Of a DNA stretch of 64,000 nucleotides, positions 18,200 through 26,018 are shown piece after piece; positions within the stretch are counted from its first letter, which is position 1, and every line of letters begins with the position of its first letter. The notes under the pieces were generated by a model. It saw only the letters and a list, made by a program, of their open reading frames with translations. It did not search any database and had not been told where the DNA came from. Where the stretch lies: the NCBI RefSeq assembly GCF_018129685.1, contig NZ_JAFCLG010000005.1, forward strand, positions 334,297-398,296. The letters run 5' to 3'. This DNA comes from Bradyrhizobium manausense. GTDB taxonomy: Bacteria > Pseudomonadota > Alphaproteobacteria > Rhizobiales > Xanthobacteraceae. A program made the translations under genes and the position numbers.

Positions 18200-18560
18200 C
18201 AGCGCGCCTTTCTCCTATGAAGGGCTCGACCGAGTGATCCACGAGAAGGCGAGGCTCGGGTTGCTGACGTCGCTGATGGCGCACCCGAAGGGGCTTGCGT
18301 TCGCCGATCTCAAGCAGCTCTGCGGCCTCACCGACGGGAATCTCAGCCGGCACCTCGCCGTCCTTCAGGAAGCGGGCCTCGTCGAGGTGACCAAGGGTTA
18401 TGAGGGCAATCGCCCGCACACGACTTGCCGCCTGACCAGGACGGGTCGCCGCCGCTTTCTCGATTATCTCGCCGTGCTCGAACGGCTGGTGCGCGACGCC
18501 GCCAAAGCCGCCGGCCGCGAGGCGCCGGCGCTCGGCCGTCTCGGCATTCTCTCGACCTGA
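18183..18560 (+). CDS. Winged-helix transcriptional regulator
   Basis: A 125-residue DNA-binding protein of the MarR/ArsR-like 'winged helix DNA-binding' group. It shows an N-terminal helix (LDRVIHEKARLGLLTSLMAHP), recognition region LKQLCGLTDGNLSRHLAVLQEAGLVEV and a wing with GYEGNRPHTTCRLTRTGRRRF. It overlaps the membrane-protein gene and lies 30 bases before uppS. The palindromes ACTTTGCGATRCAAAGT on both sides are its likely operators (inference). Confidence 0.88.
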   Translation: MMSKTDSAPFSYEGLDRVIHEKARLGLLTSLMAHPKGLAFADLKQLCGLTDGNLSRHLAVLQEAGLVEVTKGYEGNRPHTTCRLTRTGRRRFLDYLAVLERLVRDAAKAAGREAPALGRLGILST

Positions 18561-18582
18561 TCGTCCCCCTTTTTGCCTGGAG

Positions 18583-18599
18583 ACTTTGCGATGCAAAGT
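18583..18599. promoter_or_regulatory. Operator-like palindrome, copy 2
   Basis: ACTTTGCGATGCAAAGT differs by one base from copy 1 at 17512-17528 and covers the uppS start codon (ATG 18591). A protein bound here could block transcription or translation start of uppS. Confidence 0.6.
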
Positions 18600-19331
18600 G
18601 ACGTCACGTCCCACAACGAGAAGCTTCATGTCGGAATCATCATGGACGGCAACGGACGATGGGCGACACGGCGCGGCCTGTCGCGCGTCCGCGGCCACGA
18701 GGCCGGCGTCGAGACCATCCGCCGCATCGTCGAGGCCGCACCCAAGCAGGGCATCGGCACGCTGACGCTCTACGCGTTTTCGACCGACAATTGGCGCCGG
18801 CCCAAGGCTGAGGTCGCCGCACTGATGACGCTGCTCCGCTTTTATCTCGCCAATGAAGTGCAGAGCCTCGTGAAGAACGGCGTCCGGCTCAACGTGATCG
18901 GCCGCCGCGACCGCCTGCCGGACGGCATCGCCAATGCCATCGCCCGTGCCGAGGAGGCCACCGCCCACGGCGGCACGCTGCACCTGCGCATTGCGGTCGA
19001 CTATTCCGCGCGCGACGCGATTCTGAACGCCGCGGGCAAGGCCGCTGCGCTGACCAGCCTCACCCGCGAAGCCTTCTCGCAGCTCGTCACCGGCGAGGCC
19101 GGCTTGCGCGACGTCGATCTCATCATCCGCACCTCGGGCGAAAAGCGGCTGTCGGACTTCCTGCTCTGGGAAGGCGCTTATGCCGAGCTGCATTTCACCG
19201 AGCGGATGTGGCCCGAATTCGACGCCGGCGATCTCGCCGCCGCGCTCGCCTCCTTCCATGGCCGCGAACGGCGCTTCGGCGGCCTCCAGGCGATCATGCC
19301 CGAAGAGGTGCCCGCGCTGTCGCGCGCGTGA
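18591..19331 (+). CDS. uppS: Undecaprenyl/decaprenyl diphosphate synthase paralog
   Basis: A 246-residue cis-prenyltransferase. The catalytic loop IIMDGNGRWA (Asp19) is followed by GHEAGVETIRRIVEAA, TLYAFSTDNWRRP, DLIIRTSGEKRLSDFLLWEGAYAEL and FTERMWPEF, all family signatures. It condenses isopentenyl diphosphate to make the lipid carrier for cell-wall polymers. The primary uppS usually lies with cdsA and frr, so this copy beside a regulator and a membrane protein is probably a second, regulated paralog. Start ATG 18591 follows CCTGGAGA. Confidence 0.92.
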   Translation: MQSDVTSHNEKLHVGIIMDGNGRWATRRGLSRVRGHEAGVETIRRIVEAAPKQGIGTLTLYAFSTDNWRRPKAEVAALMTLLRFYLANEVQSLVKNGVRLNVIGRRDRLPDGIANAIARAEEATAHGGTLHLRIAVDYSARDAILNAAGKAAALTSLTREAFSQLVTGEAGLRDVDLIIRTSGEKRLSDFLLWEGAYAELHFTERMWPEFDAGDLAAALASFHGRERRFGGLQAIMPEEVPALSRA

Positions 19332-19418
19332 CATCCGGCACGGAGCGGTGGGTGCAAAAACCGCTGCAAGCCGCTCCGGATCGTGCTCTACTGCCTCCCG
19401 TGACGGGAGTATGCGGCG

Positions 19419-19904
19419 ATGCGCGCGGTACTGGACTATTGCACCGGCGGAACGGAGCGGCAGCTTGCGGCCGGCACGCAACTTTTGACAGAGGGCGGCG
19501 CCTCCGGGCCACTCTATGTGCTGAAGCAGGGCAAGCTCGAAGTGCTCAAGGGCGAGATGGTGGTCGCCACCGTCACCGAGCCCGGTGCGGTGCTAGGCGA
19601 AATGTCCGTTCTGTTGGGCCAACCGTACACCGCAACCGTGCGGGCGTGTTCCGATGCCGTGGTCTACGAATTCCAGGATGCCGCCGCGCTGCTCAAGCGC
19701 GAGCCCGACGTTACGCTGCTGCTCGCGCGCATGCTGGCGCAGCGGCTCAATGCCGCCAACACCTATCTCGCCGATCTCAAGCGGCAATATGCCGGCCACG
19801 GCACCCATCTCGCCATGGTCGGCGAGGTGCTGCAGAGCATGATCAACCTGCCGCCGCTCGAGGTCTCGCCAGGCTCGGATCGGCAATCCGACCCAAGGAT
19901 GTGA
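19419..19904 (+). CDS. Cyclic nucleotide-binding domain protein
   Basis: A 161-residue single-domain protein with a CRP-like cyclic nucleotide-binding fold: LAAGTQLLTEGGASGPLYVLKQGKLEVL, GAVLGEMSVLLGQPYTATVRACSDAVVYEF. The phosphate-binding cassette (GEMSVLLGQPYTATV) is intact. A helical tail follows (DVTLLLARMLAQRLNAANTYLADL) but there is no HTH, so it does not bind DNA by itself. It may act as a sensor partner of another protein. The last 62 bases overlap the convergent phosphoesterase gene. Confidence 0.85.
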   Translation: MRAVLDYCTGGTERQLAAGTQLLTEGGASGPLYVLKQGKLEVLKGEMVVATVTEPGAVLGEMSVLLGQPYTATVRACSDAVVYEFQDAAALLKREPDVTLLLARMLAQRLNAANTYLADLKRQYAGHGTHLAMVGEVLQSMINLPPLEVSPGSDRQSDPRM

Positions 19905-20670
19905 GCCAGTCCGGCGGCTCCTCGATATGGGATGCGGGCCGCTTCAGCGGCGCGTCGAGATCGATCCACTGCGCTTCGCCGGCCGCCAGCCAGAATGCCT
20001 TGTTCTCGTCGAGGTCCAGCACGATGTGCGTCGGCGGCCGTCCGGGTTGCAGGCCGGCGTTGAACACCCAGGTCTGGCCTATCCGGTCGTGCCATGAGCC
20101 GTCCTTGATGAAGGGCGATTGATGCACATGGCCCGAGATCACCATCGACGGCTGAAACTGCATGATCCACTGCACCAGCTCGACGTCGCCGAAGAAGCGC
20201 TTGCCGCCCCAGCTGGTCGGTGAGTTGGCCGGCGGCGCATGGTGTGCCCAGATCCAGCGCTGCGGACGGTTGAGCGAAGCATCGCGCAGCTGGTTGGCGA
20301 GGCGCTGCTTGACGAGCGGTCCGTCCCACCATGGGCATACCGTGAACAGCGTGTCGCCAATGGTGAGATCGTCGCCGTCGCAGGCGATGCCAAGCTCGCG
20401 CACCTCGGAAATCCAGCGCGATATTTTCTCGCCCTCCGCATTGCGCTCGTCGAGATCGTGATTGCCGGAGCAGAGAATGACCCTGGTCTTTGCTGCGATC
20501 AGCGCAAGATATTTCTTCACCACCACGATCTGCGCCCGGAAATCCACCATCGAGCCGATGTCCAGCGCATCGCCGGCGAAGATCACGAGGTCGAATTGGG
20601 GCGCCGCGCTGACCAGCCAGTCGAGCTGCGGCAGCGAGTAGTGCAGATCGGCCACGACCAGGCAGCGCAT
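19843..20670 (-). CDS. Metallophosphoesterase
   Basis: A 275-residue calcineurin-like phosphoesterase. Metal-binding motifs appear in order: DLHYS near the start (Asp8-His10 type), FAGDALD, SGNHDLDE, AHHAPPA and SGHVHQSP. These proteins hydrolyse phosphoester bonds with two metal ions; the substrate cannot be read from sequence. The C-terminus overlaps the convergent gene at 19419-19904. The start ATG 20670 places the first motif at the usual position. Confidence 0.9.
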   Translation of the reverse strand: MRCLVVADLHYSLPQLDWLVSAAPQFDLVIFAGDALDIGSMVDFRAQIVVVKKYLALIAAKTRVILCSGNHDLDERNAEGEKISRWISEVRELGIACDGDDLTIGDTLFTVCPWWDGPLVKQRLANQLRDASLNRPQRWIWAHHAPPANSPTSWGGKRFFGDVELVQWIMQFQPSMVISGHVHQSPFIKDGSWHDRIGQTWVFNAGLQPGRPPTHIVLDLDENKAFWLAAGEAQWIDLDAPLKRPASHIEEPPDWLTSLGRIADPSLARPRAAAG

Positions 20671-20872
20671 CGAGAATCCGTCGAAGGGGGAATAAAAATG
20701 TCAGGGAATTCCAAAACTTGCCAAGCAAAAAGCAGACCAGCATTGCGGCAGAATGATCGGCCGGCGCGAGCATGCTGCGGCGCGCGGGTCCGCGCAAGTG
20801 CAGCGGCGTCGCAGGGCTGGACCGGATCGCCGAATTCTGGTGTCGTGGTATGCCTTCAACGCCGGTGATCGC

Positions 20873-21562
20873 ATGACGTCCTTCAAGACCATCCGTGCCC
20901 GCGCCGAGAAGCGCAAGGGCGGCCCCAAGGCGCTCGAAAAGCTGATGCCTGACAAACCGGACCTGAAGCGTCTGGCCAAGCTCGGCGACGATCGCATCCT
21001 CGCCGAGATGACCAGGCGCGTATTTTGCGCCGGCTTTGCCTGGAGCGTCATCGATGCGAAGTGGGACGGGTTCGAAGACGCCTTTCTGCGCTTCCAGCCG
21101 GCGAAGCTGTCCTTCCAGCCCGAGGATTATTGGGAGGGCCTGCTGCGCGATGCGCGGATCGTGCGCAATGGCGCCAAGATCATGTCGGTGCGCGCGAACG
21201 CGGCCTTCGTGCAGGAGATCGCCAGGGAGCACGGCAGCTTCGGCAGGTTTCTGGCGAAATGGCCGCCGTCCAACGAGATCGGCCTGCTCGATCTCCTCAC
21301 CAGGCGCGGCTCCCGGCTGGGCGGCAACACCGGCCAGATGCTGCTGCGCTTCGTCGGCTGGGACGGCTTCGTCACCTCGAAGGACGTCGTCGCGTGCCTG
21401 CGCGATGCCGGTCTCGACATCGCCGAAGAGGTCAAGTCGAAGGGCGATCTCGCCAAGGTGCAGGCGCAGTTCAACGCCTGGGCCGAAGAGACGGGTCTGC
21501 CCTACGCCTATCTGTCACGCATCTGCGCGCTGTCGGTCGGTGAAAACACCAGCGAACATTAG
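20873..21562 (+). CDS. DNA-3-methyladenine glycosylase I-like protein
   Basis: A 229-residue protein matching the Tag-like HhH-GPD group: FCAGFAWSVIDAKWDGFEDAFLRFQP and DYWEGLLRDARIVRNGAKIMSVRANAAFV resemble Tag's FWRVLRKREAFREAF and IVRNRLKI regions. The zinc ligands of E. coli Tag (Cys near the start, His-x3-His at the end) are not evident, so this may be a Tag relative with different chemistry. ATG 20873 is chosen because the conserved region follows; the earlier part of the frame is not protein-like. Likely role: base-excision repair. Confidence 0.8.
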   Translation: MTSFKTIRARAEKRKGGPKALEKLMPDKPDLKRLAKLGDDRILAEMTRRVFCAGFAWSVIDAKWDGFEDAFLRFQPAKLSFQPEDYWEGLLRDARIVRNGAKIMSVRANAAFVQEIAREHGSFGRFLAKWPPSNEIGLLDLLTRRGSRLGGNTGQMLLRFVGWDGFVTSKDVVACLRDAGLDIAEEVKSKGDLAKVQAQFNAWAEETGLPYAYLSRICALSVGENTSEH

Positions 21563-21576
21563 CTCACGACAATCGG

Positions 21577-22101
21577 CTACGGCGCAATGCGCGTGGCACC
21601 CGGCTCGCAGAGATGCTGGAGGTGTTTATATCCGGCGGCGCGCGCGAAATCAGTCAGCCGCCACAGTTCTCCATTGGCACCCCAGGTGCCGTCGGTGACG
21701 TCCCAAACCATGATGGAGGTCGCGACCCGCCGCGGATCATTTGGCGGCTTCGCGCCTGCAACCACCTGATGGATACGTCGCACGGCCTCGGCGCGTCCCG
21801 CCTCGTCGATCACGCCGGCGGGCGGATAAAGAAAGACGATGACCGGGATGATGCGCGAGGTCTGGTCCGTGCCGCCTGCGAAGAAGCACCCTTGTTTCAC
21901 TTCCTCGACAAGCACCCAGGTGAGGACCTCTTGCCGCGGATCGTCACCCCAACCTTCGACGGCCTTGACCGCTGTGTGGATCCCTTTGCCCAGCGCCGCG
22001 CGAGCGCCGTCATCGAATGCGCCTTCCGGTACCTTGACGATAATGTTCGGGATAATGCCTCCGTGAGAGCCTGGTGTGTGAGAGTAATCCGAACCGACCA
22101 C
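21577..22101 (-). CDS. Tautomerase-like protein
   Basis: A 174-residue protein whose first part (PNIIVKVPEGAFDDGARAAL, KAVEGWGDDPRQEVLTWVLVEEV) and second part (IIPVIVFLYPPAGVIDEAGRAEAVRRIHQVV) look like two related beta-alpha-beta units, as in fused 4-oxalocrotonate tautomerase-type proteins. A usual N-terminal catalytic Pro is not at position 2, so activity is uncertain. The start GTG 22101 lies 10 bases downstream of the hydrolase stop, so the two genes form an operon (22974 to 21577) read leftward. Confidence 0.65.
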   Translation of the reverse strand: MVGSDYSHTPGSHGGIIPNIIVKVPEGAFDDGARAALGKGIHTAVKAVEGWGDDPRQEVLTWVLVEEVKQGCFFAGGTDQTSRIIPVIVFLYPPAGVIDEAGRAEAVRRIHQVVAGAKPPNDPRRVATSIMVWDVTDGTWGANGELWRLTDFARAAGYKHLQHLCEPGATRIAP

Positions 22102-22110
22102 GCGCCGGCT

Positions 22111-22974
22111 TCACCGCGTGGCGCCGGCCGCCACGTCGGGTCCGCCGATTTTGCGGCCGCCTGCCAGCCGCCAGCGAAAGAAAGCGAGAATTTCGTCGCG
22201 GGCGACGATCGTCGGCTGGCCGGCTTCGTCGATCAGGTGCGCTGTCACGACACTGTGCGGTGTCGGGACATGTCGAGCGAAAAACGGCGCGAGATCGGCG
22301 TTGGCGGCACTGTCCGGCAGAACGCGACCGACGAAGCGATCGCCGAGTGCTTGCGAATAGGCGGCAAAGCGCTGGGCCATGCAGAATTTGTCGCCGGCAA
22401 AACGATAGCCCATCACGGTGAGGTTTTCGCGATCCAGCCGCTCGCGCACGGCCTTGATCTCGTCGGACGCGATCTCGAGGCCGGCTGGATTGTTCAGCGG
22501 CAACGACGGCTGCGACAACACCGGCGCCAGCATGGCGGGCTCGAGCATCATGGTGAGCGCGAAATTGCCGGTGAAGCACATCCCGATCGCGCCAACACCG
22601 GGGCCGCCGCACTCCGCGTGCGCAAGCCGCGCGAGCGCGCGCAGCCACTTGGTCACCGGGCTGGATTCGTTCGACGTCATGGCTCGAAACTCGGCGCTGA
22701 CGCACGCACGCTGGAAAACGGCGGCGCCTTCCTCGGCGCCCGGAACCGCGCCGTCGCGCCCGAACAACGAGGGCATGTAGACGGCGAAACCGGCGTCGCG
22801 CACCCAGCGGGCAAAGCGCGCGACATGCGGACTGATTCCCGGCATCTCCGCCATGACGATCACCGCGGGCCCCGCACCGGTCACGAAAACGGCCTTGGCG
22901 ATGCCATCGAGCGTAATCTCACGGCGCGTGAAATCGTCCAGTGGGTCGTCCTGTTTCATGGAGCGGTTCGGCAT
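22111..22974 (-). CDS. Dienelactone hydrolase family protein
   Basis: A 287-residue alpha/beta hydrolase. It shows AVIVMAEMPGISPHVARFARWVRDAGFAVYMPSLFG (DLH-type first strand with Glu) and the nucleophile elbow GMCFTGNFA, where Cys replaces Ser as in dienelactone hydrolase. The later acid residue is not clear, and the base is likely in TAHLIDEAG. Start ATG 22974 follows GAGGAG. It is read away from the GlxA-type regulator at 23123, which is a likely controller of this operon. Confidence 0.85.
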   Translation of the reverse strand: MPNRSMKQDDPLDDFTRREITLDGIAKAVFVTGAGPAVIVMAEMPGISPHVARFARWVRDAGFAVYMPSLFGRDGAVPGAEEGAAVFQRACVSAEFRAMTSNESSPVTKWLRALARLAHAECGGPGVGAIGMCFTGNFALTMMLEPAMLAPVLSQPSLPLNNPAGLEIASDEIKAVRERLDRENLTVMGYRFAGDKFCMAQRFAAYSQALGDRFVGRVLPDSAANADLAPFFARHVPTPHSVVTAHLIDEAGQPTIVARDEILAFFRWRLAGGRKIGGPDVAAGATR

Positions 22975-23088
22975 CGTGTCAATCTCCTCGTTGAAGATGG
23001 AGGACGGGCATGGGCGCGGCGATTGGCCTTGTCCTGCGGCGGGACCATCTTCGCGGAGATCGTTGCGCTTCCGGCAATGTCGGGCTAG

Positions 23089-23123
23089 TGTCAAAAATGA
23101 CATTAAGCGGGCATTTTTTGACA
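23089..23123. promoter_or_regulatory. Operator-like inverted repeat before the GlxA-type regulator
   Basis: TGTCAAAAATG (23089-23099) and CATTTTTTGACA (23112-23123) form a near-perfect inverted repeat that ends at the start codon of the AraC-type gene. It lies in the divergent promoter region and is the best candidate for the regulator's own binding site. Confidence 0.6.
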
Positions 23124-24052
23124 TGATCAAAGTCGCTGTCATCGAGATCGAAGGATGCCTTGCCTCGAGCGCCGCCATCACCCACGACGTGATGGCAACC
23201 GCCAACCGGATCAGCGGTGCAAAGCGTGTCGTGCCGTTCGAGGTCGCGACAATTCGCTGCGGCGCGCGACGCAGCAACGGCGACATTCGCGGCGCCGATC
23301 TCGTCATCGTTCCCGGGCTCGGGACGACGACGGCGGTCGAGTTGGAGCGCAGATTGCTCAGTCCCGCATGCAGGCGTGCCGAGGATATGGTTGCCGCTGC
23401 CTTCGCAGGCGGCGCAATGCTTGGCGCGTCCTGCGCGAGTACCTTCCTGCTTGCCGAGACCGGCGCGCTCGACGGAAGACGTGCGACGACGACCTGGTGG
23501 TATGCGCCGATGTTCCGCCAGCGCTATCCCAAGGTTGCGCTCGAAGCCGAGCAGATCGTGGTTGCCGACTGGCCAGTTGCGACTGGAGGGGCTGCGATGG
23601 CGCAGATGGACCTGATGCTGGCGGTCGTCGAAAGGTTCGCAGGTCCAAGTCTCGCAAAGGCGTGTGCACGTTATCTGTTGCTGGACGCGCGGCGTTCGCA
23701 AGCTCCTTTCATGGCAGTCACGTTTCTGGCAGGGCAGGACCCGAAGATCGCGAAGGCCGAGAAATGGGTGCGCGCCAACATCGCGCGCGATTTTGCGATC
23801 GATGAACTTGCCGCATCGGTCGCGCTGGCGCCCCGAACATTCGCGCGGCGAATGGCGGCGACCTGCGGCCTTTCACCGATCCAGTTCGTCCAGCGGATCA
23901 GACTGGAGACCGCGCGATTTCTGCTCGAGACCACGCGGCTTCCGGTGGAACAGATCGCCCTTCGGGTGGGATATGCGGAGCCTTCCACGCTGCGCCGCCT
24001 GATCCGTCGCGACACCAAGCGTCCGCCGGGACACTTTCGCCCGGTCGCGTGA
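23123..24052 (+). CDS. GlxA-type AraC family transcriptional regulator
   Basis: A 309-residue regulator with an N-terminal DJ-1/PfpI-like domain (VAVIEIEGCLASSAAITHDVM; GADLVIVPGL; GAMLGASCASTFLLAETGAL, with the nucleophile-elbow Cys) and a C-terminal AraC double HTH (AKAEKWVRANIARDFAIDELAASVALAPRTFARR; VEQIALRVGYAEPSTLRRLIRRDTKRPPGHFR). It probably controls the divergent hydrolase/tautomerase operon through the inverted repeat at 23089-23123. It is the last chromosomal gene before the ICE junction. Confidence 0.9.
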   Translation: MIKVAVIEIEGCLASSAAITHDVMATANRISGAKRVVPFEVATIRCGARRSNGDIRGADLVIVPGLGTTTAVELERRLLSPACRRAEDMVAAAFAGGAMLGASCASTFLLAETGALDGRRATTTWWYAPMFRQRYPKVALEAEQIVVADWPVATGGAAMAQMDLMLAVVERFAGPSLAKACARYLLLDARRSQAPFMAVTFLAGQDPKIAKAEKWVRANIARDFAIDELAASVALAPRTFARRMAATCGLSPIQFVQRIRLETARFLLETTRLPVEQIALRVGYAEPSTLRRLIRRDTKRPPGHFRPVA

Positions 24053-24121
24053 TGCCAAAATGAATGAAGCCTTCAGACGTCTGCCGTGCTCAATCGCGGC
24101 GGGCAGGGATATCGGAAGAAA

Positions 24122-24166
24122 TGGCGCACCCGACACGATTCGAACGTGTGACCTTTGCCTTCGGAG
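24122..24166 (-). tRNA. 3' fragment of tRNA-Arg(CCG): ICE attL
   Basis: On the minus strand the sequence holds the anticodon loop CTCCGAA (anticodon CCG), the 3' anticodon stem GGCAA, variable loop AGGTC, T arm ACACG-TTCGAAT-CGTGT, acceptor CGGGTGC, discriminator G and encoded CCA. The 5' anticodon stem and the D arm are missing: the match stops at about 24166. This is therefore not a working gene but the displaced 3' end left when the ICE integrated, i.e. attL. The rebuilt complete tRNA-Arg should lie at the right end of the ICE, beyond the window. Confidence 0.85.
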
Positions 24167-24350
24167 CAATTTAGCCTGCCTATCCTAAATGCACGACAGG
24201 GCACGCTACAATGCGATATGTAACTGAAGATACTAGACAATTCGTATTTCCGCGCCGAACTGTCTATCCAGAATTTCGCTCCGATATCCATCCGGTTGCT
24301 TCCGTGGTGCTTCCGCGGAAGCAGCCCCTCACTAGCGAGGGGAACACCTC
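24167..24350 (+). promoter_or_regulatory. Integrase upstream region with palindromes
   Basis: The stretch is AT-richer than its surroundings. Two palindromes stand before the integrase start: GCTTCCGCGGAAGC (24309-24322) and the hairpin CCCCTC-ACTAGC-GAGGGG (24325-24342). The right arm GAGGGG is also the best ribosome binding site for ATG 24351, so the hairpin could hide it. Confidence 0.55.
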
Positions 24351-25712
24351 ATGGCAAAGCTGACCAAGCGGATCGTGGACGCTGCCGATGTTCGCGAGAA
24401 GGACTATTTTATCTGGGACGACGAACTGCCCGGTTTCGGCCTCCGCGTGTTCGCCTCCGGCAAGCGCAGCTACCTCATCCAATATCGCGCTGTTGGACGC
24501 ACGCGACGCTACACCATCGGCCTGCATGGCGTGTGGACGCCGGAGACAGCCCGGCAAGAAGCGAAGGTCCAACTCGGGCGCGTCGCGCGCGGCGACAACC
24601 CTTCCGAAGAACGTCAGCTCGATCACAAGGCCATCACGGTCAAGGAGCTTTGCGCCCTCTATACCGCTGATCTGAACGCGGGCCTCATTCTGGGTAAGGG
24701 CGGGCGACCGAAAAAGCCCACCACCATCGTCACCGACACTGGCCGTATCGAGCGGCACATCATCCCGCTGATCGGCGCGCGCCGGGTCAAGGATCTCACC
24801 AAGGCCGACATCAACAAGGTCTTGAAGGACATCATGGCCGGCAAGACGCGCGTCGCCGTCAAGACGAAAAAGCTGCGAGGAAAGGCCATTGTTCGTGGTG
24901 GCGCGGGCACCGCCACGCGCACCGTCGGCCTATTGGGCGGAATCCTCACCTACGCTGTCGATGCTGGGATTATAGAGGTCAATCCGGCGCACGGCATCAA
25001 GAAGCCCAAGGACAATGTTCGGAATCGTAGGCTGACCGAGGCGGAGTATCGCACCCTCGGGCAAATGCTTCGCGATGCCGCGGCGAACGAAAAATACGCC
25101 ATGACCGTGGACATCATCCGGCAGATCGCGCTCACCGGCTGCCGCCGCTCGGAAATGATCTCGCTAATGTGGATCGAAGCTGACACCGACGCGAGCTGCA
25201 TGCGCCTGGTGGACAGCAAGGAAGGTGAGTCCATTCGTCCAATCGGATTGCCCGTCGTCGAGTATCTGGAGGAACGGCGCAAGACCGCAGCGGGCACCTA
25301 TGTCTTCCCAGGTCAGGGCGAGGACCATGCGTTCGGCAGCTTCCCGAACCATTGGGAACAGATTTTCAGCGACAGTCCGCTCGCCGGCGTCACCCCGCAT
25401 GTCCTGCGTCACAGCTTTGCCAGCATCGCCAACGATCTCGGTTTCACCGAGGTGACCATCGCGGCGCTCGTCGGCCACTCCAAGGGCTCGGTGACGAGCA
25501 AATACATTCACACGCTCGACACTGCGCTCATCATGGCCGCCGACACGATCTCCGGTTACATCCAAGGGCTACTCGAGGGGATCGAATTCAAACAGACGGC
25601 CTACGCATTGGATCGTGATTCTCGTCGAGCTGCGCTTGACCTCTTCCTGACCAAAGCGGTTGGAGAGCCGGGGAACGAAGCCGAGGACGAGGAGCGTCGC
25701 TTGGCAGCTTGA
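24351..25712 (+). CDS. ICE tyrosine integrase (P4 type)
   Basis: A 453-residue site-specific recombinase that would integrate and, with an excisionase, excise the ICE at tRNA-Arg. An N-terminal DUF4102-type arm-binding domain is present (residues 1-90: DELPGFGLRVFASGKRSYLIQYR), then a SAM-like core-binding domain (95-205) and the catalytic domain with Arg in LTGCRRSEM, His-x2-Arg in HVLRHSFA, and His...Tyr in GHSKGSVTSKYIH. It starts 185 bases from the attL tRNA fragment, the usual position. The product is full length and looks active. Its translation may be restricted by the hairpin at 24325-24342. Confidence 0.95.
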   Translation: MAKLTKRIVDAADVREKDYFIWDDELPGFGLRVFASGKRSYLIQYRAVGRTRRYTIGLHGVWTPETARQEAKVQLGRVARGDNPSEERQLDHKAITVKELCALYTADLNAGLILGKGGRPKKPTTIVTDTGRIERHIIPLIGARRVKDLTKADINKVLKDIMAGKTRVAVKTKKLRGKAIVRGGAGTATRTVGLLGGILTYAVDAGIIEVNPAHGIKKPKDNVRNRRLTEAEYRTLGQMLRDAAANEKYAMTVDIIRQIALTGCRRSEMISLMWIEADTDASCMRLVDSKEGESIRPIGLPVVEYLEERRKTAAGTYVFPGQGEDHAFGSFPNHWEQIFSDSPLAGVTPHVLRHSFASIANDLGFTEVTIAALVGHSKGSVTSKYIHTLDTALIMAADTISGYIQGLLEGIEFKQTAYALDRDSRRAALDLFLTKAVGEPGNEAEDEERRLAA

Positions 25713-26018
25713 GGCTTGCGATCAGCCACTGGTCGGCGAGCAATTCATCGCCGCCCACGATGCAGTCGAAAAAGCTTTTTGAAGAAATCGACGATCTTCG
25801 GTTTGGCGCCATCGGCGACCAGGTCATTTGCTCCGAACCGGCAGACCATCCTGACACTCCTGCACACCGAGCGCAGCCGTAGCGGCGCGTTGTCTCGTTC
25901 GACCGCTTGATCGCCCGCTGCCGCATTGGCTCCGCCAGCATTGGAGACTTTCTGAGGCAGGAACGTCTCGCAGAGGGGGCATCTGACGCAATCGCCTCAC
26001 GCCCCCGTTGCGCGCAAT
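25713..26018. other. Gap after the integrase
   Basis: No confident gene. On the minus strand, 25745 to about 25995 reads as a protein-like stretch that begins near a CVRCPLC zinc-ribbon-like motif and ends FFKKLFRLHRGRR, but it has no normal start codon. It may be a remnant, or a small gene with an unusual start, directly downstream of the caspase-helicase gene. Confidence 0.35.

Noticed and set aside
19763..21232. A 489-codon open frame on the minus strand
   Set aside because: It crosses the phosphoesterase in another frame and the glycosylase antisense; neither half resembles a protein.
24122..24166. A functional tRNA-Arg gene
   Set aside because: The 5' half is absent; only the part from the anticodon loop to CCA is present, so it is an integration remnant.
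25588..25941. A 117-codon minus-strand gene overlapping the integrase end
   Set aside because: The frame shows no family features; a different frame of the same strand (25745-25995) is more protein-like but lacks a start.
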